This document shows positions 25,720-33,745 of a stretch of 64,000 nt of DNA, piece by piece. Every line of letters starts with the position of its first letter. Position 1 is the stretch's first letter. The position numbers and the translations under genes were made by a program. Origin of the DNA: Streptomyces sp. H39-S7 (GTDB lineage: Bacteria; Actinomycetota; Actinomycetes; Streptomycetales; Streptomycetaceae); contig NZ_JAPVLU010000021.1 in NCBI RefSeq assembly GCF_027158205.1, forward strand, positions 50,972 through 114,971, given 5' to 3'. The notes beneath the pieces are model-generated. The model did not search any database. It saw only the letters and a list, made by a program, of their open reading frames with translations, and had not been told where the DNA came from.

Positions 25720-25734
25720 ACTTATCTCACAAGT
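25720..25734. promoter_or_regulatory. LysR-type operator between MFS and LysR genes
   Basis: ACTT-ATCTCAC-AAGT (25720-25734) is an interrupted inverted repeat in an AT-rich patch of the divergent promoter, close to the T-N11-A pattern. It lies 41 bases before the LysR start. Confidence 0.5.
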
Positions 25735-25774
25735 ATATTGCGTCACACACAATCAACCAGGCGAGAGGCATCGC

Positions 25775-26704
25775 ATGACCCGGAACATGGATCTGAATCT
25801 CCTGATCGCTCTCGATGCCCTGCTCGACGAACGCTCCGTCACGGCCGCCGCCGATCGCCTCGGCCTGTCCGCTCCCGCGATGAGCCGCACCCTGGCCCGG
25901 ATCCGTACCGCGTTCTCGGACCCGATCCTGGTCCGGTCCGGGCGGTCGATGGTGCCGACCCCGCGGGCCGAGGCCGTGCGCCAGGAGGTCAAAGCCCTCC
26001 TGGACCGCTCGCGTGCGCTGTTCGCCGAGGGCCGCCCGGTGGACGCGGCGCGGCTGGAGCAGACGTTCACGATCGTCGCCAACGACCTGCCGTCGACCGC
26101 CCTCGCCACCCGGCTGCTGCCCGGCCTCCAGCACTCCGCCCCGGGCGTCAGCGTCGTCCTGCTCCCCGAGAGCCCTCACCCCGACGACTTCGTCCTGCGC
26201 GACGGGACAGCGGACCTCGAGATCCGCATCATCACCGCACCGCCGCCCGAAACCCTCGTCGAGACACTGTTCACCGACGAGATGGTCGCCGTCGTCCGGC
26301 GCGGGCACCCCCTCGCGGGAAAGCCGCTCACCCCGGCCGGCTTCGCCGGCGCCCTGCACGTCCTCACGTCCCGGCGCGGCCGACTGCGTGGTCCACTGGA
26401 CGACGCCCTCGAGGCCAAGGGCCTGCGCCGCCGGGTGGTCGCGGCGATGCCGACCTTCGCCGCGGCCCTCCAACTCGTCGCCGCCTCCGATCTGATGGGC
26501 CAGGCCCTGGCCAGAACCGGCGCACACCTGATCACCGCGCTCGGTCTGGAAGTCCTGCGCATCCCGCTGCGCATCCCGCCCATCGAGATCTCCATGGGCT
26601 GGCATCCCCGGCACGACAACGACCCGGCACAGCGCTGGTTCCGGGAGCAGGTGCGTGCCGCTCTCGGCGGCGACGCCGCCCCGGCCACCGGCCACGGCGC
26701 GTGA
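25775..26704 (+). CDS. LysR family transcriptional regulator (NodD-like group)
   Basis: A 309-residue LysR protein. The N-terminus MDLNLLIALDALLDERSVTAAADRLGLSAPAMSRTLARIR is the winged helix typical of the NodD/PcpR-like subgroup, which differs from the classical group by its LLIALD start, and the effector domain follows (LEQTFTIVANDLPSTALATR). Regulators of this subgroup often sit divergent to efflux pumps, as here. The start is ATG 25775 after AGGCGAGAGGC. TTA codons were not noticed. Confidence 0.87.
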   Translation: MTRNMDLNLLIALDALLDERSVTAAADRLGLSAPAMSRTLARIRTAFSDPILVRSGRSMVPTPRAEAVRQEVKALLDRSRALFAEGRPVDAARLEQTFTIVANDLPSTALATRLLPGLQHSAPGVSVVLLPESPHPDDFVLRDGTADLEIRIITAPPPETLVETLFTDEMVAVVRRGHPLAGKPLTPAGFAGALHVLTSRRGRLRGPLDDALEAKGLRRRVVAAMPTFAAALQLVAASDLMGQALARTGAHLITALGLEVLRIPLRIPPIEISMGWHPRHDNDPAQRWFREQVRAALGGDAAPATGHGA

Positions 26705-26777
26705 CCGTCCCACGTCCCAGGGGCCGCACCGGCGTCCCTCCCGTGCCGTCGCCGACGGAAGCGGGCGGCGTTGGGCT

Positions 26778-26783
26778 TAGTGT
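26778..26783 (+). promoter_or_regulatory. -10 element of a probable leaderless promoter
   Basis: TAGTGT ends 7 bases before ATG 26791, and no ribosome site precedes that ATG. Confidence 0.4.
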
Positions 26784-26790
26784 TCGGCTC

Positions 26791-27183
26791 ATGGAGTCCT
26801 ACACCATTGGTCAGGCGGCGAACCTGCTCGGCGTGAGCGTCGACACGGCGCGGCGCTGGGCCGACGCAGGCCGTTTCCCCACCCACCGCGAGAACACCCG
26901 CCGGTTCGTCGACGGCCCGGACCTGGCGGCCTTCTGCGTCGAGGTCGCGCAGGAGACAGCTGCGGAGAACGGCGAGGCGCACACCTCCGTGCGCAACGCC
27001 TTCTCGGGCATCGTCACCGCGGTCAAGCTCGGCGACGTCGCCGCCCAGGTCGAGATCCAGGCCGGCCCCCACCGGCTGGTCTCCCTGCTCACCCGCGAGG
27101 CAGTCGAGGAACTGCGGCTGGAAGTGGGCATGCGGGCCACCGCACGGGTGAAGTCCACCAGCGTCCACGTCGACCTCACCTGA
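26791..27183 (+). CDS. HTH protein with C-terminal Mop (molybdopterin/molybdate-binding) domain
   Basis: A 130-residue protein. Residues 1-50 are an excisionase/MerR-like helix-turn-helix (YTIGQAANLLGVSVDTARRWADAGRFPTH is the DNA-reading part, positions 4-32). Residues 63-130 are a Mop/TOBE domain (SVRNAFSGIVTAVKLG and GMRATARVKSTSVHVD), the molybdate-binding fold of ModE and molbindins. It resembles small actinobacterial molybdenum-responsive regulators. No modABC transporter is near. The transcript is probably leaderless: a TAGTGT -10 lies 7 bases before the ATG. Confidence 0.85.
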   Translation: MESYTIGQAANLLGVSVDTARRWADAGRFPTHRENTRRFVDGPDLAAFCVEVAQETAAENGEAHTSVRNAFSGIVTAVKLGDVAAQVEIQAGPHRLVSLLTREAVEELRLEVGMRATARVKSTSVHVDLT

Positions 27184-27214
27184 ACCGCGTCCCGCCGCTT
27201 CGGGCGCCCGCCGC

Positions 27215-27355
27215 TCACTTGCGGCGGGACAGCGCGATCATGACCAGCACGAGAACGCCGACCAGCAGCAGGATCCCCACCACGGTGAGAACGACATGAC
27301 TGCCGCCGGACGCGGAGGGGGGTGGATCGGGAGCGAGGTCAGCCAGCAGAGACAC
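27215..27355 (-). CDS. Single-pass small membrane protein (46 residues)
   Basis: GTG 27355 opens a 46-codon frame: a Pro-rich start (LADLAPDPPPSASGG), one hydrophobic segment (VVLTVVGILLLVGVLVLVMI, about residues 21-40) and the basic tail ALSRRK. It overlaps the last 17 bases of the multipass membrane protein gene on the same strand, with AGGGAAG about 9 bases before its start, so it is translationally coupled. It is too short for standard gene calling. Function unknown; coupling suggests it is a partner or assembly factor of the upstream protein. Confidence 0.7.
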   Translation of the reverse strand: MSLLADLAPDPPPSASGGSHVVLTVVGILLLVGVLVLVMIALSRRK

Positions 27356-28352
27356 GTGTGTTCTTCCCTTCGACGGGACCGGTGATGGCGGCCGGGGCCG
27401 CCCCCAGACCCAGAATGAGCATCAGTAGGACCGGGAACTCCAGATAGGCGTGGTAGCTCGCGACGGCCGCGTACAGCGCCTTGCCCTGCGCGTAGTCCGT
27501 CGCGAACAGGCACGCGAGTGCGGCGGCCGCGCCCAGGCCCAGCGCCCACGCCCGCCAGCCGCGCAGCGCCGGCACGCGGCGTTCGAACGCCCGCGAGGCG
27601 TCGGGCGCGTAGCGCGGCAGGAACCAGACCCAGACCACGTAGTGCATCGTCTGCAGGAACGCGAAGACCGCGACGAAGCGCAAGCTCACCGCCGAGTCCA
27701 GCCACGCCGGTGGGGTGTACGCGGCGGACAACCGGTCGGTCCACGCCGTGCCGGCGGCCAGCCAGTGGTCGAACGCCCCGGCCATCAGCAGCGCGGGCAC
27801 CAGCAGGACCCATCCGCACTGCACCGCACGGAAGGTGCCCCGCCCATGGGGCAGCCGCCGCGACCACTCCCACAGGAAGAGCAGGGGCACGATGTTGTGC
27901 AGATGCGTCAGCACCACGAAGTGGTAGGCCGGGAAGGTCAGTGAGGTGCCGGCCGCCGCGGCGAGCACGGCGACCGCCGCCGCCAGCAGCGGCGTCCGGG
28001 AACGCAGGGCGTGCACACACGCGGTGCCCAGCAGCCCGTACGCCAGCAGGATCTCTCCGGTGCGCGTCACGGTCGACGGCGGCAGCAGGCGGCACACCAC
28101 GATCCCCGTGATCAGCAGGCCCAGGAGTCGCAGGAGCGGCCCGCGCAGCACTCCTTCGAAGCGGCCGGCCACGTACCGCAGTTCCAGCACGTTGTGCAGG
28201 ATCCCGAACGTCGCGAGCCCGACGACGGCGGTGCCGGCCGGAAGCCGCAGCGCCGCGACCAGCGCGACGGCAGCCGCGCACCCGAACCCCAGCACCGGCG
28301 CGGCACCCAGCCCCCGCACGACGGGCAGGGCCGCCGCCTGCGCGCTCGCCAT
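27339..28352 (-). CDS. Multipass membrane protein with conserved histidines
   Basis: A protein of about 337 residues with eight or nine hydrophobic segments. Histidines recur at segment edges: FGILHNVLELRY, HFVVLTHLHNIVPL, LQTMHYVVWVWFLPR and SYHAYLEFPVLL. That spacing is reminiscent of membrane His-cluster oxygenases such as the Brp/Blh carotene dioxygenases, but I cannot confirm the family and it may simply be an unassigned conserved membrane protein. ATG 28352 follows AGGGGACGG. The 46-residue membrane protein overlaps its 3' end, and a divergent small membrane protein gene starts only 29 bases away. Confidence 0.7.
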   Translation of the reverse strand: MASAQAAALPVVRGLGAAPVLGFGCAAAVALVAALRLPAGTAVVGLATFGILHNVLELRYVAGRFEGVLRGPLLRLLGLLITGIVVCRLLPPSTVTRTGEILLAYGLLGTACVHALRSRTPLLAAAVAVLAAAAGTSLTFPAYHFVVLTHLHNIVPLLFLWEWSRRLPHGRGTFRAVQCGWVLLVPALLMAGAFDHWLAAGTAWTDRLSAAYTPPAWLDSAVSLRFVAVFAFLQTMHYVVWVWFLPRYAPDASRAFERRVPALRGWRAWALGLGAAAALACLFATDYAQGKALYAAVASYHAYLEFPVLLMLILGLGAAPAAITGPVEGKNTRVSAG

Positions 28353-28381
28353 CCGTCCCCTCCCCGTGACACGATCCCGCC

Positions 28382-28720
28382 GTGCCGTACGTGTTCGCAC
28401 TCGCTCTGACCGTGCTCGTCGAGGTTCCCGTCTACATCGCAGCGCTCACCGTAGCGGGCCGCGTCCGGCCGACGCGCGCCGGCGTCGCCGCCCTGATCGT
28501 CAACGGTGTGACGCACCCACCCCTCTGGTGGTTCCTCACCCATGTACCGGCCGCGGGCTACTGGGAGTACTTCGCCGTGGCCGAGGCAGTCGTCTGCCTG
28601 GTGGAGGGGGTGCTCCTGAGCCGTATGCTCCGGCTGAGGGGGCCTGTCCCGTACGCGGCATCCGTGACGGCCAACGCGGCATCGATCATCGCCGGGCTGC
28701 TCCTGGCCCGAGCAACCTGA
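28382..28720 (+). CDS. Small polytopic membrane protein
   Basis: A 112-residue protein with four hydrophobic segments. Charged or polar residues sit inside them: Glu in LTVLVEVPVY, the NGVTHPPLWWF stretch, Glu in VAEAVVCLVEGVLL and Asn in SVTANAASIIAGLL. This regular placing looks functional, but I do not recognise the family. GTG 28382 has no ribosome site and a CACGAT hexamer lies about 10 bases upstream, so a leaderless start is possible. It is divergent from the large membrane protein gene, with only 29 bases between start codons. Confidence 0.65.
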   Translation: MPYVFALALTVLVEVPVYIAALTVAGRVRPTRAGVAALIVNGVTHPPLWWFLTHVPAAGYWEYFAVAEAVVCLVEGVLLSRMLRLRGPVPYAASVTANAASIIAGLLLARAT

Positions 28721-28723
28721 TCC

Positions 28724-29194
28724 CTAGTCCAGAACCAGTTCCCCGACCCGCTGGTCCCCGCTCATCTCACCCGTCGGCCGGACCCCGAGCCCCAGGTAGA
28801 AACGCTCGGGGCCGTCCTCACCCGGGTGCCAACTGGTGGTGAGGCGATTGCCGCCACGGCGGCGGATCTCAGCGGCCACGGCCTCGACGGCGAACCGCCC
28901 ACAACCGCGGCCCTGCTCGCCGGCCGCGATGTTCAGGCGCCACAGACCGGAGCGGATGTCGTTGCCCGTGCCGTCGCCGGCGAAGTCGATGTCCAGAAAG
29001 GCCATGACGAAGCCCACGATCCGGTCGCCGTCGACGATGAGGCGGGGCCAGGCGATGCCGGGGTGGAGGTACGCCTCGGCGAGGGACTTCACGACCGGAG
29101 CCACCAGGTGCTCCTGGTCGGGCCGGACCTTGAGGTTGATGGCCGCATCGAAGTTGTCGGCGGTGATTTCCGCCAAGCGGAGCGCAGTCGTCAT
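28724..29194 (-). CDS. GNAT family acetyltransferase
   Basis: A 156-residue acetyltransferase resembling the spermine/spermidine N1-acetyltransferase group: VRPDQEHLVAPVVKSLAEAYLHP at the start (residues 23-45), WRLNIAAGEQGRGCGRFAVEAV with the acetyl-CoA loop QGRGCG, and FYLGLGVRPTGEM near the end. Polyamine or amino-compound acetylation is likely. The stop lies 3 bases after the convergent small membrane protein gene. Confidence 0.85.
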   Translation of the reverse strand: MTTALRLAEITADNFDAAINLKVRPDQEHLVAPVVKSLAEAYLHPGIAWPRLIVDGDRIVGFVMAFLDIDFAGDGTGNDIRSGLWRLNIAAGEQGRGCGRFAVEAVAAEIRRRGGNRLTTSWHPGEDGPERFYLGLGVRPTGEMSGDQRVGELVLD

Positions 29195-29267
29195 GCGGAG
29201 ACCCTAAGACAGTGGATCAGGTGATTCTCCGGCCCCCGGGCAGGGGGCCCGCTGAGTGGCGGACGCG

Positions 29268-29308
29268 CAGGTGCCCGGCCGGCCTTGGGCAGGCCGGCCG
29301 GGCACCTG
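29268..29308 (-). terminator. Strong terminator hairpin of the GH16 gene
   Basis: A perfect 17-bp stem (29268-29284 with 29292-29308) and 7-base loop, 18 bases after the GH16 stop on the minus strand. Confidence 0.8.
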
Positions 29309-29325
29309 ATGCTTCGGTGTGCCGG

Positions 29326-30612
29326 TCAGGTGGTGAGGTGCCACTGCTGGTTGGCGGCGGTGCTGTTGCAGGCCCAGATCTGGAGGCGGGTGCCGTTGGC
29401 CGAGCTGGGGCCGGTGGCGTCCAGGCAGCGGCCCGATCCGGTGTTGACGAGCGTGCTTCCGGCGCCCACCGTCCACTTCTGCGCGGCGGTGCCGTTGCAG
29501 TCGTAGAGCTGGATCTTGGTGCCGTCAGCAGTGCCCGCGGCGGTGACGTCCATGCACTTGCCGAGCGCCCGCAGGGATCCGTCGGACGCGGACGTCCAGG
29601 ACTGCGCCCCCGTCCCGTTGCAGTCCCAGAGCTGTACGGGCGTGCCGTTGGCGGTGTTCGACGAGGCCACGTCGACGCACTTGTTGCCGTAGCCGGTGAT
29701 CGGGTGGCCCGTTCCGTTCCCGCCGCCCGTGTCGCTGGTGGTGACGTGCACGTAGTCCACGACGAGCTGCTGCGGGAAGGTGGTGTTGGCGTCGGGGTCG
29801 CCGGGCCAGTAGCCGCCTACCGCGAGGTTGAGCAGCAGGTAGAAGGGATGGTCGAACACCCAGCGGTTGCCGCCCAGGTCGGCGGGGGTGCGGGTCTGGT
29901 AGAGGTTGCCGTCGACGTACCACTTGATGGAGTTCGGGGCCCAGTCCACGGAGAAGGTGTGGAAGGCGTCGGAGAAGCTCTGGCCGCCGGGGAGCGTGTA
30001 GCCGGCGCCGATGCCCGCGGCGCCGGAGTAACCGGGTCCGTGGATGGTGCCGTGCACCGTACCGGGCTCGAAGCCGACGTTCTCCATGATGTCGATCTCA
30101 CCGCTGTTGGGCCAGCCGGCCGTGCCGATGTCGTTGCCGAGCATCCAGAACGCGGGCCACATGCCCTGGCCGCGCGGCAGCTTCATGCGGGTCTCGAAGT
30201 GCCCGTACGCCTGGGTGAACTTGGACGGCGTGGAGAGCCGGGCCGAGGTGTACTGACAGGTGCCGTACCAGCACTGGTAGTTGGCCGGGTTCTCCTTGCG
30301 GGCGGTGATGACGAGGTTGCCCTGGCCGTCGAGGGCCGCGTTGTGGTTGCCGCTCGTGTAGTACTGCCGCTCGTGGTTGTTCACGTTGTCGCCGGTCTCG
30401 TAGCCCCACTTGGAGCTGTCGACCGCGCTTCCCGCGGCACCGTTGAAGTCATCGGTGAAGGTGGCGGCAGCCGCTGCGGAAGGGGCGTTCTCGGCGCCGG
30501 AGGCCTGTGGGGCCAGCGCCTGCTGTAGCCCGCCGCAGAGCAGCAGCACGGCGGCGGCGAACAGCGCGAGGGGGCGGGGACTTATGCGTCGGGTGGGGGG
30601 TGACGCCGACAT
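29326..30612 (-). CDS. Secreted GH16 endo-beta-1,3-glucanase with ricin-type lectin (CBM13) domain
   Basis: A 428-residue exported enzyme. The signal peptide covers residues 1 to about 40-50 (LALFAAAVLLLCGG core). The GH16 catalytic domain spans about 51-292 with the motif GEIDIMEN at 171-178; Glu172 is the nucleophile, Asp174 assists and Glu177 is the acid/base. Surrounding sequence (MWPAFWMLG, HGTIHGPGYSG) fits laminarinase-type enzymes on beta-1,3-glucan. Residues 304-428 form a CBM13 beta-trefoil with three QxW-type repeats. A LacI-type palindrome lies 81 bases upstream. Its lectin tail is nearly identical to that of the ThuA protein at 31225. Confidence 0.93.
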   Translation of the reverse strand: MSASPPTRRISPRPLALFAAAVLLLCGGLQQALAPQASGAENAPSAAAAATFTDDFNGAAGSAVDSSKWGYETGDNVNNHERQYYTSGNHNAALDGQGNLVITARKENPANYQCWYGTCQYTSARLSTPSKFTQAYGHFETRMKLPRGQGMWPAFWMLGNDIGTAGWPNSGEIDIMENVGFEPGTVHGTIHGPGYSGAAGIGAGYTLPGGQSFSDAFHTFSVDWAPNSIKWYVDGNLYQTRTPADLGGNRWVFDHPFYLLLNLAVGGYWPGDPDANTTFPQQLVVDYVHVTTSDTGGGNGTGHPITGYGNKCVDVASSNTANGTPVQLWDCNGTGAQSWTSASDGSLRALGKCMDVTAAGTADGTKIQLYDCNGTAAQKWTVGAGSTLVNTGSGRCLDATGPSSANGTRLQIWACNSTAANQQWHLTT

Positions 30613-30692
30613 GAAGGGCTCCTCAGTGGGGGACGGGGAAAGCCGGAAAACCGTCTGACTCCTTACGGACGGACGAGGGTGCGGGTCAGGCC

Positions 30693-30704
30693 GAGAGCGC
30701 TCTC
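30693..30704 (-). promoter_or_regulatory. LacI-type operator before the GH16 gene
   Basis: GAGAGCGCTCTC is a perfect 12-base palindrome with the CG centre typical of LacI-family sites such as CebR boxes. It shares the half-site TGAGAGCG with the operator before the beta-helix glucanase-like gene at 59092. Confidence 0.6.
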
Positions 30705-30845
30705 AGAAACGCCGTCACACACGGGCACGCGTGCGCGAGGAGTCGACCGAGGCGACTGCGGTACCGCTTCCGACGCCCCGCAGCGTCGGATCATCGGTAC
30801 ACGACAGAGCAGCGCTTTGAGGCGCTGCACGGCCACGACCATGCT

Positions 30846-30857
30846 TGGACTAGACCA
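30846..30857 (+). promoter_or_regulatory. DasR-like (dre) site
   Basis: TGGACTAGACCA differs at one base from the dre core TGGTCTAGACCA (consensus from memory). DasR answers to glucosamine-6-phosphate. It lies in the 612-base gap between the divergent GH16 and ThuA genes, 142 bases before the candidate ThuA -35. Confidence 0.4.
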
Positions 30858-30987
30858 CGCCCCTGTCAAGACCACGGCCGGCCCTTCCGGTCATTCGGTG
30901 GACATCGGCACAGGACAGACGCCTATCGAGATACGCAAGCCGCCGAAAACCACCGGCGGGAGACAACTGCCGTATGTGCGCCAAGCC

Positions 30988-31016
30988 TTGACGGGGCCTT
31001 GCCGCGTCGGTTAACT
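30988..31016 (+). promoter_or_regulatory. Candidate promoter of the ThuA gene
   Basis: TTGACG (30988-30993), a 17-base spacer and TTAACT (31011-31016). It would give a 5' untranslated region of about 200 bases. Confidence 0.5.
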
Positions 31017-31224
31017 CACCGTCTGGATTAAGTCGTGAAGTAAGTGGAGCCGCTACTGCCGCCCTCATCAGCGGGTGTCAGCCCCCCACCCGGCCGTGAC
31101 CGACCCGCATCGGCCCCGGCCACCGCTTCCCTTCGACGGGCCGTCCACCGACGTGTCCGCACGTTGTTCTCTCCGCACGTCCCCCCCACCACCACTCCGC
31201 CGTGCCCAGGAGGAACCCCGTCCC

Positions 31225-32778
31225 ATGGTCCGAACCCACACGGCACACTCCGTGCAACGCGTACTGATACGGCTGCTCGCGCTCTGCGCGCTCCTGCTCG
31301 GATTCGCCACCGTCCCGGAGACCGGCACCGCGCACGCGGTCCCCACCTTCAAAGTGCTGGCGTTCTACGACGGCACGTACGACGCGGCGCACATCAGCTT
31401 CGTCCACGAGGCCAACCAGTGGTTCCCGCAGCACGCCGCGGAGAACGGCTTCACGTACACCCCGACCAGTGACTGGAGCCAGCTCAACACCGCGAATCTG
31501 GCCAAGTACCAGGTGGTCCTGTTCCTGGACAACCACCCGCAGACCGCTGCCCAGCAGAGTGCGTTCAAGACGTACATGGACAACGGCGGCGGCTGGATGG
31601 GCTTCCACGTCTCGGCCTACAACGACGCCGGTTCCAACGCCTGGTCCTGGTACCACAACACGTTCCTGGGCACCGGCACCTTCAAGAGCAACACCTGGGG
31701 CCCGACGGGCGAGACGCTGAAGGTCGAGGACCGCGCACACCCGTCGATGGCAGGGGTCCCGGCCACCTTCGCGTCCTCGGTCAGTGAGTGGTACAGCTGG
31801 AACAACGACCTGCGCCAGAACCCGAACATCGACATCCTGGCCTCACTCGACCCGTCCACCTTCCCGGTCGGCACCGACCCGGCCCAGACCTGGAACAGCG
31901 GCTACTACCCGATCATCTGGACCAACCGCCAGTACAAGATGCTCTACGCGAACTTCGGTCACAACGCGATGAACTACGACACCAACACCGCGCTGTCGTC
32001 GACCTTCGCGAGCGCCCAGCAGAACCAGTTCCTCCTCAACGGCATCAAGTGGCTCGGCGGCGGTGCGCCCGATCCGGGCGCCGGCTTCACGCTCGGCGTC
32101 ACGCCCGCCTCCGGCACGGTGGCGCCCGGCGCCTCGGCCACCGCCACGGTCACGACAGCGGTGACGTCCGGTGGCACGGCACAGAGTGTGGCGCTGACCG
32201 CGAGCGGTGCCCCGTCGGGGGCGACGGTGTCGTTCAGCCCGGCGTCGGTGACCTCGGGGAGCAGTTCCACGCTGACGGTGACCACGACCGCGGCCATCAC
32301 ACCGGGTACGTACCCCATCACCGTCACCGGCACCGCTTCGTCGGGCGCCCGTACGGCCACCTACAGCCTGACGGTGTCAGGCACCGGTGGCGGCTCGGGT
32401 GCGATCACGGGCTACGGCGGCAAGTGCGTGGACGTGGCGGGCGCCAGTTCGGTGAACGGTGCCGCGGTGCAGCTGTACGACTGCAACGGCACCGCCGCGC
32501 AGAGCTGGGCGGTGGGTTCGGACGGCAGCGTGAAGGCCCTGGGCAAGTGCATGGACGTCACCGCCGCCGGAACCGCGAACGGCACCAAGGTCCAGCTCTA
32601 CGACTGCAACGGCAGCGCTGCGCAGAAGTGGAGCCCGAGCACCAACAACACTCTGGTCAACACCGGTTCCGGTCGCTGCCTCGACGCCGCAGGACCGAGT
32701 TCGGCCAACGGCACCCGACTCCAGATCTGGACCTGCAACAGCGCCGCCGCCAACCAGCAGTGGCACCTCCCCGGCTGA
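31225..32778 (+). CDS. Secreted ThuA-domain protein with Ig-like and CBM13 lectin domains
   Basis: A 517-residue exported protein. Signal peptide 1-38 (IRLLALCALLLGFA core, cut near AHA-VP). Residues 40-278 are a ThuA-like class I glutamine-amidotransferase-fold domain (FKVLAFYDGTYDAAHISF, GGGWMGFHVSAY, YYPIIWTNRQYKMLYANFGHN), a group linked to trehalose or other sugar use but of unproven activity. Residues 288-386 form a Thr/Ser-rich Ig-like or NEW3-type module, and 394-517 a CBM13 beta-trefoil. AGGAGGA lies 10 bases before ATG 31225. Expected to act on or bind extracellular glycans. It shares its lectin module with the GH16 enzyme. Confidence 0.87.
   Translation: MVRTHTAHSVQRVLIRLLALCALLLGFATVPETGTAHAVPTFKVLAFYDGTYDAAHISFVHEANQWFPQHAAENGFTYTPTSDWSQLNTANLAKYQVVLFLDNHPQTAAQQSAFKTYMDNGGGWMGFHVSAYNDAGSNAWSWYHNTFLGTGTFKSNTWGPTGETLKVEDRAHPSMAGVPATFASSVSEWYSWNNDLRQNPNIDILASLDPSTFPVGTDPAQTWNSGYYPIIWTNRQYKMLYANFGHNAMNYDTNTALSSTFASAQQNQFLLNGIKWLGGGAPDPGAGFTLGVTPASGTVAPGASATATVTTAVTSGGTAQSVALTASGAPSGATVSFSPASVTSGSSSTLTVTTTAAITPGTYPITVTGTASSGARTATYSLTVSGTGGGSGAITGYGGKCVDVAGASSVNGAAVQLYDCNGTAAQSWAVGSDGSVKALGKCMDVTAAGTANGTKVQLYDCNGSAAQKWSPSTNNTLVNTGSGRCLDAAGPSSANGTRLQIWTCNSAAANQQWHLPG
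32395..32775. repeat. Copy 2 of a lectin-module repeat (inverted relative to 29326-29720)
   Basis: The CBM13-coding end of the ThuA gene matches that of the GH16 gene on the other strand; long stretches such as GKCMDVTAAGTA and NTGSGRCLDA are identical in protein, and the DNA is similar. The arms are about 2.7 kb apart. Confidence 0.75.
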
Positions 32779-32789
32779 ACGGACGGTGA

Positions 32790-32811
32790 TCCCCCGGGGC
32801 AACCCGGGGGA
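32790..32811 (+). terminator. Terminator hairpin of the ThuA gene
   Basis: A 9-bp stem (32790-32798 with 32803-32811) and GCAA tetraloop, 12 bases after the stop. Confidence 0.7.
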
Positions 32812-32857
32812 CCACCCGCCCGGCACGCGGTCACCGGAGCCGACGCGCTCCAGCCCG

Positions 32858-33676
32858 TCAGGCGTAGGTGTAGCGGGAGGTGTGGTCGATCAGGTCGGCC
32901 GGGGTGATGTCGTTCCACGGCTTCATGGTCTCGCGCAGGTCGACGACGTCCGGTGTCCCCGCGGCCGGCAGGTACGGCGAGGTCGGGTGCAGTCGCTGCC
33001 AGTCCGCCCACAGCTTGTCTATGAAGCAGTGGTGCAGCCAGAACACCGGGTCGTTGGGCGACACGCCCGTGCCCATCTGGCCGCCGACCCATACATGGAC
33101 ACGGTTGTGCAGGTTCACCCCGCGCCAGCCCTCCAGGTGGTTGCGGAACCCGTTCGACCGGCTGTTCCACGGGGCCATGTCGTAGACGGGCATCGCGAGG
33201 ACGGAGTCGACCTCGGCCCGGGTCGGCAGGGGGCGGCCTCCGCCGCCGAGGGCACGGCGCAGGAAACTGCGGGAGTCCACACGGACGTTCACCGTCCACC
33301 GGCCGGAGTTGAAGGCGAACGGGCCGGTGGTCACCTGGGCGTCGGCGGCGCGTCCGTCGCCACCGAGGAAGTCCGCGCCCCACAGGGAGGCGGACGCCGT
33401 ACGGTCCTGCGTCCAGTCCCAGTACGGGAGCATGACCTGGGGATCGACCGACTGCAGCGCCTGCTCGAACTCGAGAAGGAATCTGCGGTGCCAGGGCAGG
33501 AAGGACGGCGAGCGGTGCCCGACGCGCTCTCCGTTGTCGACGTCGGACATGATGAAGGCGTTGTGCGTGACGACGAACTCGTCGTACCGGCCACTTCGCT
33601 TGAGTTCCAGCACGGCGTCGGTGAAGGCACTCTTCTGTGCGGTGGTGAGGTTCGCCTGGTTCTGACGGACTGCCAT
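32858..33676 (-). CDS. melC2: Tyrosinase
   Basis: A 272-residue type 3 copper enzyme that oxidises tyrosine and other phenols to quinones, giving melanin. The copper A ligands His38, His54 and His63 (TPW-type HRSPSFLPWHRRF) and the copper B ligands His190, His194 and His216 (LHNRVHVWVGG and FWLHHCFID) are all present at the positions of Streptomyces MelC2. There is no signal peptide, as expected: export and copper loading depend on MelC1, encoded 69 bases upstream. Length agrees with MelC2 (about 273). Confidence 0.96.
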   Translation of the reverse strand: MAVRQNQANLTTAQKSAFTDAVLELKRSGRYDEFVVTHNAFIMSDVDNGERVGHRSPSFLPWHRRFLLEFEQALQSVDPQVMLPYWDWTQDRTASASLWGADFLGGDGRAADAQVTTGPFAFNSGRWTVNVRVDSRSFLRRALGGGGRPLPTRAEVDSVLAMPVYDMAPWNSRSNGFRNHLEGWRGVNLHNRVHVWVGGQMGTGVSPNDPVFWLHHCFIDKLWADWQRLHPTSPYLPAAGTPDVVDLRETMKPWNDITPADLIDHTSRYTYA

Positions 33677-33745
33677 GAGAAGTCTTTGTCCTCTTCGGGT
33701 GGTTCGGGTTCCGACGAGCGGGTGTGCGGGTGCGGGTGACTCGCG

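Larger units (their letters stand above)
30613..31224. other. Divergent regulatory gap between the GH16 and ThuA genes
   Basis: 612 bases without a believable gene. From left to right it holds the LacI-type palindrome, a 7-bp hairpin (30809-30815 with 30822-30828), the dre-like site and a candidate vegetative promoter for the ThuA gene. The frames that run through its right end are continuations of the ThuA frame. Confidence 0.6.
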
